Of a stretch of 64,000 bases of DNA, positions 8,939 to 16,174 are shown piece by piece (position 1 is the first letter of the stretch; every line of letters begins with the position of its first letter). The position numbers were made by a program, and so were the translations under genes. The notes beneath the pieces were generated by a model, which saw only the letters and a list, made by a program, of their open reading frames with translations, searched no databases and had not been told where the DNA came from. The DNA comes from Gemmatimonadota bacterium. GTDB lineage: Bacteria > Gemmatimonadota > Gemmatimonadetes > Longimicrobiales > Gaopeijiaceae. The stretch is taken from assembly GCA_029262115.1 (NCBI GenBank), contig JAJCZZ010000062.1, positions 1-64,000 on the forward strand, read 5' to 3'.

Positions 8939-9126
8939 GTGTGGTGTTGCGAAAGTTCGCGAGCCACCGAGAGGGTCGAGGCGCGACCCAGGTCCTGCGG
9001 ACCCGGGTACCCCCCTGGTAGGCGCGACGACGAGGAATAGCATCGCTATTTCGAGGAGGAGCAACGACCCAGGGCCGGATGCATCGGCTCTCGAATGGCC
9101 GAGACACTTTCGTAGCACCACACTAG
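8939..9126 (+). mobile_element. 188-bp repeat element with terminal inverted repeats, copy A (MITE-like)
   Basis: Identical in 187 of 188 bases to 31171-31358 and in the same orientation. The ends are imperfect inverted repeats of about 35 bases: GTGTGGTG begins the left end, CACCACAC lies near the right end, and CGAAAGT/ACTTTCG pair further in. Internal hairpins are GGGTCG/CGACCC (loop AGGCG), GGTCC/GGACC (loop TGC) and AATAGC/GCTATT (loop ATC). It has no convincing coding content and no transposase is nearby. It sits between the divergent lepA and a lipoprotein gene and, with its flanks, accounts for most of the 397-base gap between them. It could be a non-autonomous mobile element or a structured RNA gene; the sequence does not decide. 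Confidence 0.75.
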
Positions 9127-9142
9127 TGTCGATCTCCGACAC
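9126..9142. repeat. Short hairpin next to repeat copy A
   Basis: GTGTCG and CGACAC form a six-base stem with a five-base loop, immediately at the right edge of the 188-bp element. A second small inverted repeat, CCCC-GTT-GGGG, follows at about 9148-9158. These lie in the leader of the lipoprotein gene and are absent from copy B. Confidence 0.5.
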
Positions 9143-9151
9143 TCCTACCCC
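9131..9151. repeat. Right imperfect direct repeat flanking repeat copy A
   Basis: Second copy of the 21-base flanking sequence (18 of 21 identical to the left one), starting GATCTCCGAC four bases after the element's end. Confidence 0.6.
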
Positions 9152-9193
9152 GTTGGGGTGGGCGATCTCCTTCGAAGACCCCGGAGCCTTTAC

Positions 9194-10234
9194 ATGAGAG
9201 CGCAACACCACCTGTTCGGGGCGGCACTCGCGGTCATGTCCTTCGCGGCATGCGATCTTCCGACGGAGGCCCCCATCATTGAGCAGCGGTGGGTACTCCC
9301 CGTCGAAGAGACGTTCATTGGCGTCGCTGACTTGCTCCCCGCGAACGTGGCGGAACAGGGAAGCGCCTTCCGCGTGACGCTGGACCCGGCCACGACCACG
9401 ACCGCCCTGGGCGAGGCGTGCGCCGCGTGTTTGACGCTGAACGGTCAGACCGCACCCAAGCCTTCCTTCTCGACCAATCTCGTCTTGAATCAGGCGCTTC
9501 CCGCCCGAGTGATGGGTGTCGAGTTGCAGAACACGGAAATTCCGATCGTCATCGACAACGGGTTCGGCTTCGATCCATTGAGGCCCGGCGGCGCGAACGG
9601 CAGTTTGTCGATCACGGTTCGTAACGGCGCCGGTGGCGCCGTCCTTGGCTCGCTCGCTCTCAGTGGCGCCTCAGTGTCAGTCCCGGCGGGCAGCTCCCTG
9701 ACCCGCTCGATCGCCCTGAATGGCACCGCCACGACCGCCTTCCGTGTGGAGGTCGCCCTTTCATCACCGCAGGGGTCAGCTACCCGGATCGACACCTCGC
9801 AAATTTTTACGGTCCGGACGATTCTCACTACGATCAATGTCTCTTCGGTTTCCGCGACGGTGGTGGGCGAAGGGCTGGCCATCGACGCGGTCTCGCTCGA
9901 CACGGAAGATCTCGATCAAACGGTGGTCGAGCGGATCGTCGAGGGCGGAATCCGCCTGGAGGTGGTCAACCCGTTCGGGGTCGCCGCCACCGGTCAGATC
10001 ACCATCGACTATACGGACGGACGTGTCGCGAAGGATCTTTCCATCTCGGCGGGCTCCTCCACGCAGACGGTGTCGTTCACGGGCGCGGAACTTCAGTCCT
10101 TCCTCGGCGTCGACGGCGCCACACTGACGGGGGCGCTCACCGTTTCGGACAACCCTGCGGTCGCTACGCTCACGCCCGGGCAGACCATCACCATCCGAAG
10201 CCTCATCGACGTGACCCTACGGATCGGAGGCTGA
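9194..10234 (+). CDS. Predicted lipoprotein of unknown function
   Basis: 346 residues. The N-terminus is a lipoprotein signal peptide, with the lipobox FAAC placing the acylated Cys at about residue 18. The mature part is rich in beta-forming residues, Thr, Ser and Gly, with no catalytic motif I recognise; a secreted or outer-membrane-anchored beta-sandwich protein is likely. The ATG has GGAG nine bases upstream; an earlier in-frame start would remove the signal peptide from the N-terminus. The next gene, a barrel-like protein, starts 11 bases later with its ribosome binding site overlapping this stop, so the two are probably cotranscribed and may act together at the outer membrane. Confidence 0.75.
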   Translation: MRAQHHLFGAALAVMSFAACDLPTEAPIIEQRWVLPVEETFIGVADLLPANVAEQGSAFRVTLDPATTTTALGEACAACLTLNGQTAPKPSFSTNLVLNQALPARVMGVELQNTEIPIVIDNGFGFDPLRPGGANGSLSITVRNGAGGAVLGSLALSGASVSVPAGSSLTRSIALNGTATTAFRVEVALSSPQGSATRIDTSQIFTVRTILTTINVSSVSATVVGEGLAIDAVSLDTEDLDQTVVERIVEGGIRLEVVNPFGVAATGQITIDYTDGRVAKDLSISAGSSTQTVSFTGAELQSFLGVDGATLTGALTVSDNPAVATLTPGQTITIRSLIDVTLRIGG

Positions 10235-10245
10235 GGAGAATGGCC

Positions 10246-11526
10246 ATGAAGAACTCGAAGCTGTTTCAGATTGCCCTGGCTGCCCTCACGCTTTCGGCCA
10301 CCGCGTCGGATTCGTCGGCGCAGCTCGCCAACGCGAGCGCCGCGACCCTCGGTCAGGGTGGCAACTCGGTCGCAACCGCCCGTGGCTTCGCAGCGGTGGC
10401 GTCCAACCCGGCGGGACTCGGTATGGGTGGCACATCCGGCTTCTCGCTAGCCGTCGCACCGGTGCGGATTCGCACGGGGCTCGACCCCGTGACGTTCAGC
10501 AACATCAAGGACTTCGAGGGCCGCCTGGTCCCCGCAGACGTCAAGGAGGACTGGCTGAACCTGATTGCGGCAGATGGTTCACAGTCGGGGACGGGGGGCG
10601 TGCGCTTGTCGATCTTGTCACTGTCGGCCGGCCGGGTCGGGTTCCAGATCTCGACGCTTGCGGCCGGTCGGATGACACTCTCGCCGGGGGTCGCCGAGGC
10701 GATTCTGTACGGCAATGCCGGACGCACTGGAGAGCCGACCGATGTCGACATCACCGGCTCGTCGGCCAGCGCCTACGCGATCACCACGGGGGCACTCAGC
10801 ATCGGTCTGCCCATCACATCATCGAGGGACATCGAGATGGCAGTCGGTGCTACCGTGACCGCGTCGATCGGTCACGGCGTCGCGGTGGCCCAGGGGAGCA
10901 CCGGCACGTTACAGAGCGATCCACTCCGTGCCGACATCAACTTCCCGATGCTGCTCACCACCGAGGACGACGTCGGGAATGCCGGGTCCGGATTCGGCTT
11001 GAACGTGGGCTTCAGCATCCGGCAGGACCGGATGTCGGTTAGTGGCACGATTGACAACGTCGTGAACACCTTTGCATGGGATGAAACGAAAGTCAGCTTT
11101 CGAGAGGGTACGGCCGTCCTCGAAGAGGGAAATAACGCGTCGAACTTCGACGAGCAGCCCTACGCCAACGCACCGGCGTCCCTGAAGGAGGCCCTGGCCG
11201 AACAGACGTTCGTTCGGGTGTCCGCGTTGGGCGCGGCGTACGACGTGACGCCGCGCTTCCGGGTAATGGGCGAGGTACGCAATCGGCTCGACGGCGGGAT
11301 CGACCTGGGTCCCAAATTTCACGCCGGGGCGGGACTCGAATGGCGGGCGGTCGACGCCATCTCGATACGCGCCGGTGGGGCGAAAATCACCGATGGAACA
11401 CAACTGGGTGGCGGTTTCTCGATCGTGGCGGGGCCGGTCCATCTGTCGGCGGCCGCTGCCCGTCGCATGGGCGACCTCGACGACAGCACGCTGGTCCAGT
11501 TCACCCTGTCGTTCGGGGGGAACTGA
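10246..11526 (+). CDS. Outer-membrane beta-barrel protein (PorV/TraF/FadL-like)
   Basis: 426 residues with a Sec signal peptide ending near SSAQ. The mature N-terminus has GFAAVASNPAGLG, the 'NPAGL' type motif typical of FadL-like and PorV/TraF-like barrels. The rest alternates hydrophobic and polar residues and ends with a strand (LVQFTLSFGGN) suitable for BAM recognition. The substrate or partner is unknown. I chose the second ATG because GAGGAG lies seven bases before it but only one base before the first ATG two codons upstream. The preceding lipoprotein gene is probably its partner. A strong hairpin follows 35 bases after the stop. Confidence 0.75.
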   Translation: MKNSKLFQIALAALTLSATASDSSAQLANASAATLGQGGNSVATARGFAAVASNPAGLGMGGTSGFSLAVAPVRIRTGLDPVTFSNIKDFEGRLVPADVKEDWLNLIAADGSQSGTGGVRLSILSLSAGRVGFQISTLAAGRMTLSPGVAEAILYGNAGRTGEPTDVDITGSSASAYAITTGALSIGLPITSSRDIEMAVGATVTASIGHGVAVAQGSTGTLQSDPLRADINFPMLLTTEDDVGNAGSGFGLNVGFSIRQDRMSVSGTIDNVVNTFAWDETKVSFREGTAVLEEGNNASNFDEQPYANAPASLKEALAEQTFVRVSALGAAYDVTPRFRVMGEVRNRLDGGIDLGPKFHAGAGLEWRAVDAISIRAGGAKITDGTQLGGGFSIVAGPVHLSAAAARRMGDLDDSTLVQFTLSFGGN

Positions 11527-11561
11527 GTCGGAACGACTCGGGCGCCCACCCGTCGAATCAG

Positions 11562-11593
11562 GAGCGGCGTCGATCTTCGGACCGGCGCCGCTC
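11562..11593 (+). terminator. Probable rho-independent terminator
   Basis: GAGCGGCG pairs with CGCCGCTC across a short loop and is followed by TTTCGTC. It lies between the convergent barrel-protein gene and the DUF4384-like gene. A smaller hairpin (GAGTCG-GAA-CGACTC) overlaps the barrel gene's stop codon at 11525-11539. Confidence 0.6.
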
Positions 11594-11598
11594 TTTCG

Positions 11599-13068
11599 TC
11601 ATCCGCCGCCGGGGCGCTTCGGGCGCGCGGAGGGACGAGCCGATCCACCTTTCGGGCGCGCGGTCGGACGGGACGAACCTCCTGGACGAGCCGATCCACC
11701 TTTCGGACGGACCGATCCACCTTTCGGGCGCGCGATCGGACGGGACGAACCTCCTGGGCGAACCGATCCGCCTTTCGGACGGGCCGATCCACCTTTCGGG
11801 CGAGCGGTCGGACGGGACGAACCTCCTGGGCGCGCGGACCCGCCTTTCGGGCGAGCCGATCCGCCGGACGGACGTGCGGACGGCCGCGTCGCACCCTTGG
11901 TTGGCCTAGCGGACGGGCGAGTCGCACCGCCGGATGGCTGTGCGGAGGGCCGGCTCGAATTCCCGGATGGTCGTGCGGACGGTCGGGTCGCGCCGCTGGC
12001 CGGCCTCCGCTGCAACACCGGCCGCTCCGCGGCCCCGGTCGGACGATCGGGAGCAGCCCGTCGGCTCGTCCCGAGGGTCGGCCTCCTCGTGTCCGCCGCA
12101 GCGCCTCCGCTCGGCGGGGTAGCCGGGCGCCGGGCCGACGGCACGGCCCTCCGATCGTCCCCTCCGCTGGTGGCCGAGGGGCGTCGGGGCTCGGTCACGC
12201 GACCGCGGGGCGGCTGAAGCACGGGACGCGACGGGGCAGCGGCCGACGGCTCAGCGTACTGCACCGGCCTCCGCATCGGAGGCTGCCGCGTCCGGGTGAG
12301 CGGCGTCCACGGCTCGTCGACCCGGCGCTCCTTGAAGGTGAAGCGGGCACGCCCTCGGAAGGAGGAAGAATAGACGACGCGTGTCGGACCGTACCGGTAG
12401 GCGGGCTGGAAATAGGGATCGTTCCAGACGACCACGCGGAAGTCGGTGCACGAATACGTGTACGGGTTCCAACTCGTGTAGCTCCGGAAGCCGTGGCACT
12501 CGTAGCACATGAAGCGGGGGTACTCGTGCGTGGCTCCGACATCGTACGAGATGAAGTCCAGCCCGTACGGCACGGATTCCCATTCGGGCAAGATCGTGGC
12601 GACGATCTCGTCCATGGCCACGTAGGGATCCTCGTACACGGTCTTCCCCACATTCGAGAGGTCCCATGCCTGATCGCGGGGGATGTAGCGGAAGGCGTCG
12701 AAGTCGAACGGGATCGGAGACGCCACGGCGAAGAAGAAGCCCTTCCCCTCGTACTCGTCGACGTACCAGTACGGCGACCCGGGAAAGAGGACGCGGTAGT
12801 CCCGCGCACCTCGAACGATGCCCGTCTCGCCGGGGCCACGGGGATGGATCAGCCGGAGGAACCCGTCCGTGTTGATGTGGAAAATGGTGACGTATGCATC
12901 CTCCGACGTGCGGTAGTAGACGCGTACGCGATCCCCGCGGTCGAGCACCGGGTCGGTCCCGCGGTCCAGCCATACCCGTGCCTCGAGCGGCGGCTCCGTC
13001 TCCTGAACTGCCGCCAAGGGTCCGCCGAGCAGGCCCAGCAGGGTGAGTATGTAGAGCGTGATCCGCAT
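11599..13068 (-). CDS. DUF4384-like secreted protein with Arg/Pro/Ser-rich repeat tail
   Basis: 489 residues. A signal peptide (ITLYILTLLGLLGG) is followed by a region of about 90 residues (RVYYRTSEDAYVTIFHINTD, then LIHP) that resembles DUF4384, a domain of exported proteins with uncertain role. A Tyr- and Trp-rich middle section with CYECHG follows. From about residue 270 on the protein is low complexity (Arg, Pro, Ser, Gly), ending in a 24-residue repeat built from PGGSSRPTARPKGGSARPK. The very basic, disordered tail might bind anionic polymers such as LPS, peptidoglycan or nucleic acid; this is inference. The ATG is supported by GAGG upstream; the longer open frame would put the signal peptide 43 residues inside the protein. 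Confidence 0.65.
   Translation of the reverse strand: MRITLYILTLLGLLGGPLAAVQETEPPLEARVWLDRGTDPVLDRGDRVRVYYRTSEDAYVTIFHINTDGFLRLIHPRGPGETGIVRGARDYRVLFPGSPYWYVDEYEGKGFFFAVASPIPFDFDAFRYIPRDQAWDLSNVGKTVYEDPYVAMDEIVATILPEWESVPYGLDFISYDVGATHEYPRFMCYECHGFRSYTSWNPYTYSCTDFRVVVWNDPYFQPAYRYGPTRVVYSSSFRGRARFTFKERRVDEPWTPLTRTRQPPMRRPVQYAEPSAAAPSRPVLQPPRGRVTEPRRPSATSGGDDRRAVPSARRPATPPSGGAAADTRRPTLGTSRRAAPDRPTGAAERPVLQRRPASGATRPSARPSGNSSRPSAQPSGGATRPSARPTKGATRPSARPSGGSARPKGGSARPGGSSRPTARPKGGSARPKGGSVRPGGSSRPIARPKGGSVRPKGGSARPGGSSRPTARPKGGSARPSARPKRPGGG
11637..11865. repeat. 72-bp in-frame tandem repeats
   Basis: Units beginning TCGGACGGGACGAACCTCC start at 11664, 11736 and 11808, exactly 72 bases apart. 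The first two differ at six of 72 positions and the third diverges after about 20 bases. Each unit encodes 24 residues, so copy-number changes keep the frame of the DUF4384-like gene. Confidence 0.85.
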
Positions 13069-13081
13069 GCATGCCTCGTCG

Positions 13082-13093
13082 GGTGACGTCACC
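13082..13093. promoter_or_regulatory. 12-bp perfect palindrome upstream of the DUF4384-like gene
   Basis: GGTGACGTCACC lies 13 bases upstream of the start codon, where a repressor or translational element could act. No regulator is known for it, and a chance palindrome in GC-rich DNA is possible. Confidence 0.3.
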
Positions 13094-13298
13094 GGGAAGG
13101 TAAGCTCTTGCATGCGACGTGCCGCCAAAAGCTCCCCGTAGCTGGGCACATTTTCGGGCACGGCCGTCACTCGTGGGGGACAGCCAACCATCCTCAATGG
13201 GACAGAATGGTCGGCGCCGCCGGGACGACTCCTCTCCGAGCCCCGTACGATGGGCCGTTGAGCGCCGGGTGACTCCCCGGTAGCTTTGCAGGCTCCCC

Positions 13299-14228
13299 AT
13301 GAATGATCCCAAACGAACGGCCCAAAGCGCTTCCAGGCGACCCGATCTCCTGGACCCCTCGACTCTCTCCCAACTCGGTGGCATCGAGTTCGTGGCCAGA
13401 GAGGTCGTGGAGGGATTCCTCATGGGTCTGCATCGGTCGCCGCACCGCGGCTTCTCCGCCGAGTTCGCCGAGCTTCGTGCGTACCAGGCGGGCGACGACC
13501 TCCGCTACATCGACTGGCGGATGTACGGCCGCTCCGACCGATACTATGTGAAGCAGTTCGAGGAAGAGACAAACCTGCGCGCGCATATCCTGATCGACGT
13601 CAGCGAATCGATGGGTTGGAGCTCCTCCGAGGCACTTCCGACCAAACTGTGGTTCGCCAAGCACCTGGCGGCCTCGCTCGCTCTGGTGCTCACCCGCCAG
13701 GGCGACTCGGTCGGAATGGCCGCGTTTCACGACACCATCGTGGAGCGCGTGCACGCGCGTGGCGGTCGGCGGCAGTGGCACGAGTTGGTGCGCCGACTGG
13801 ACCGCCTCCAGCCAGCCGGCAAGACGTCGGCGCGCGGGGCGTTGCGCGAGGTCGCGCTTCGTCTACGAAGAGCCGGCCTCGTGGTTCTGATTTCGGATCT
13901 GCTCATGGATCCGGAGGAGACGCTGACCGCGCTCAAATTCCTGCGGCACCACGGCCACGAGGTCCTCGTCTTCCACCTGATCGACCCCGGCGAGCGCGAC
14001 CTTCCCGCCGCCTCGGAGGCCCGGTTCTTCGACCCCGAAACCGGGGATGAACTGACCGTGAGCGTGGCCGACATCCGTTCGGAGTACCGGGCTGCGGTCG
14101 TGGAGGCGCTCAAGGAGTGGGACCGGGGACTTCGACCGCACGGAATCGACTACCAGATCGTCGACACCGACCGCCCCATGGCACTTGCCCTGCGGGCGTA
14201 TCTCAGGAAGCGGGAGCGGCTCGGCTGA
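13299..14228 (+). CDS. DUF58 domain protein
   Basis: 309 residues. It has the DUF58 signature AYQAGDDLRYIDWRMYGRSD, then a von Willebrand A-like fold starting HILIDVSESMGW, where the DxSxS metal-binding pattern is retained as DVSES. DUF58 proteins usually lie beside a MoxR AAA+ ATPase and BatA-type proteins, and the set is thought to act in envelope stress or metal-cofactor insertion. Here the next gene, overlapping by one base (TGATG), is a BatA-type protein, but no moxR gene is present in the window. It is the first gene of a long plus-strand block running through mfd to moaC. Confidence 0.88.
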   Translation: MNDPKRTAQSASRRPDLLDPSTLSQLGGIEFVAREVVEGFLMGLHRSPHRGFSAEFAELRAYQAGDDLRYIDWRMYGRSDRYYVKQFEEETNLRAHILIDVSESMGWSSSEALPTKLWFAKHLAASLALVLTRQGDSVGMAAFHDTIVERVHARGGRRQWHELVRRLDRLQPAGKTSARGALREVALRLRRAGLVVLISDLLMDPEETLTALKFLRHHGHEVLVFHLIDPGERDLPAASEARFFDPETGDELTVSVADIRSEYRAAVVEALKEWDRGLRPHGIDYQIVDTDRPMALALRAYLRKRERLG

Positions 14229-16174
14229 TGGGAGCGCTGAATCCGCTCTTCCTGGTGGCGGCCGTGGCCGTGGGCGTGCCCATCTTCCTGCATCTCTTCC
14301 AGCGCCATCAGGCGCAGCGCCTCTCCTTCCCCGCCCTCCGCTATCTCGAGCGGACCGAACGGGAGCACGCGCGCAGGATCCGGTTCCGGCAGCTGCTGCT
14401 CCTGGTTCTTCGCGTGACCGTCCTGATCGTCCTGGTCGCCGCGGGCGCTCGGCTCTTCGTCCGGGGCCGGGGCGCCGCGCATCCCCCGACCGCCGTCGTG
14501 ATGATTCTGGACAACTCGATGAGCTCCGGCCGCGTCATCGGTGAGGACCGCGTGTTGGATCATTTGAAGGCGACCGCGCTACGCACGCTCGCCTCGGCGA
14601 ACCCCGAGGATCGCGTCTGGGTCATCCGGGCCGGATCGCCGTGGCTGCCCCTCGCGCCTCTGACGCCGGCGGACGCCCGTGCTCTGGTGGAGTCGACCGA
14701 CGTGACGGCCGCCCGCGGTGATCTGACGTCGGCACTGTCGCGGGCGGGCGGCCTTCTCGCTGCCGCGCCCCTGGCCCCCCGCGAGATCCATCTCCTCTCC
14801 GATCTCCAGGCGACGGCCTTCGACCGCGAGGTCACGGCGCCCGCAGGGGACATCCCGGTCATGGTCTGGGCCGGGACGGAAGGTTCGGCGGACAATCGAG
14901 GGCTCCGAAGGGTCCTCGTCGGTGGGGGGCTCCCCCCGCTCGCGGGCGAACGTACGCTCGTCACGGTCGAGACCACCGCCGGTAGGGATCCTGAAGCGTC
15001 CGAGCAGGTCGGGGTTCGGATCGTGGTGGACGGAAGGATCAGGGGCGCGGCGACCGTCCCGCTCGGGGCAGCCGCGAGCATCCCCCTTCCCCCGGTCCAG
15101 GGGGGATGGATTTCCGGGTGGGCCGAGACCGACCCCGACGATCTTCGGGCGGACGATCGGCTCGCCTTCGCGTTTCAGGCACGGCCGGCCCCGGTCGTGT
15201 CGGTCGGCGGAGACGCCGGCCGCTTCGTCTCGGACGCCCTGGCGGTGCTGGAAGCGGCGGGCCGCCTCCGGCCGATGACCACCGGCCGACCCGACGTGGT
15301 TCTGGCCGCGGACGGCGCGGGCCTGGAACGGCGCGACGGGGCGCCCGTCGTGGTGATCCCTCCGGCCGACCCCGTCCTCCTTCCCGGGCTGAACCGTCGC
15401 CTGGCCGCGGCGGGCGTCCCGTGGGAGTACCGGCGCCGCGGGGACGGAGGGAGCGCCCCGATCATGGGCGACCGCCTCCCGGAGTCGCTCGGGGACGCCG
15501 AGGCGAGCCGCTGGTACGGCCTGGCCCCCGTGGGCGACGCCGGGGCCTTCCGCACGGTCGCCCGCGTGGCGGGAGCACCCTGGGCGGTGGAAGGACTCGA
15601 TCCGTCGGCCCGCCGGTACCTGCTTCTGGGCTCGGCCATGGACGCCGAGTCGACCTCGCTTCCGACATCCGCGTCGATGGTGCGGTTCATCGATTGGCTT
15701 TCAAGCGATTGGGCCGGGGTCGACGGCGCGACGGCACAGGCCGTGGCGGGCGAGTCGCTCAGCGCCCCCCGCGCCGCGACGCACGCCGTTCTGCCCTCCG
15801 GAGATACCGCGGCGATCGACGGAACGCGCATGCTGCGCGCGACCGCGTCGGCCGGCTTCTACACGTTCCTCGCCGGTGATTCGGTCCTGTCGGTCGCGGC
15901 AGTGAACCCGGATCCGCGTGAGTCCACTCTCGACCCCCTCGCGGCCGCGGATCTTCCGGGCGCCGTCAGCCGGGATCTCGTCCGCGTCGATCGGGACGGT
16001 GCCTGGGACCGCGCCATCTTCCGGGAGCGGCAGGGCCCGGAGCTTTGGCGGCCGCTGCTGCTGCTCGCCCTCCTGCTCCTGGCGGCAGAGGCCCTGGTGG
16101 CGGCCGCCGGCCGTCTGGGCTTCCGACCGGGCGTGGCGGCCACTCCCGTTGCGGTGAGTCATGCCGCGGAGTAG
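14228..16174 (+). CDS. BatA/vWA-type membrane protein
   Basis: 648 residues. The N-terminus matches the BatA domain: a first membrane helix (PLFLVAAVAVGVPIFLHLF), a basic linker (FRQLLLLVLR) and a second helix. A von Willebrand A-like domain follows (VVMILDNSMSS), then a long periplasmic region and a final membrane helix (LLLLALLLLAAEALVAAA) near the C-terminus. Such proteins accompany DUF58 and MoxR. The ATG overlaps the DUF58 stop and the gene runs 14 bases into mfd, so all three are translationally linked. The large middle region has no motif I recognise. Confidence 0.82.
   Translation: MGALNPLFLVAAVAVGVPIFLHLFQRHQAQRLSFPALRYLERTEREHARRIRFRQLLLLVLRVTVLIVLVAAGARLFVRGRGAAHPPTAVVMILDNSMSSGRVIGEDRVLDHLKATALRTLASANPEDRVWVIRAGSPWLPLAPLTPADARALVESTDVTAARGDLTSALSRAGGLLAAAPLAPREIHLLSDLQATAFDREVTAPAGDIPVMVWAGTEGSADNRGLRRVLVGGGLPPLAGERTLVTVETTAGRDPEASEQVGVRIVVDGRIRGAATVPLGAAASIPLPPVQGGWISGWAETDPDDLRADDRLAFAFQARPAPVVSVGGDAGRFVSDALAVLEAAGRLRPMTTGRPDVVLAADGAGLERRDGAPVVVIPPADPVLLPGLNRRLAAAGVPWEYRRRGDGGSAPIMGDRLPESLGDAEASRWYGLAPVGDAGAFRTVARVAGAPWAVEGLDPSARRYLLLGSAMDAESTSLPTSASMVRFIDWLSSDWAGVDGATAQAVAGESLSAPRAATHAVLPSGDTAAIDGTRMLRATASAGFYTFLAGDSVLSVAAVNPDPRESTLDPLAAADLPGAVSRDLVRVDRDGAWDRAIFRERQGPELWRPLLLLALLLLAAEALVAAAGRLGFRPGVAATPVAVSHAAE

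Noticed and set aside
8939-9126. IS630-type or IS200/IS605-type transposon call for the 188-bp element
   Set aside because: No transposase, no TA duplication on both sides and no matching known end; called only as MITE-like.
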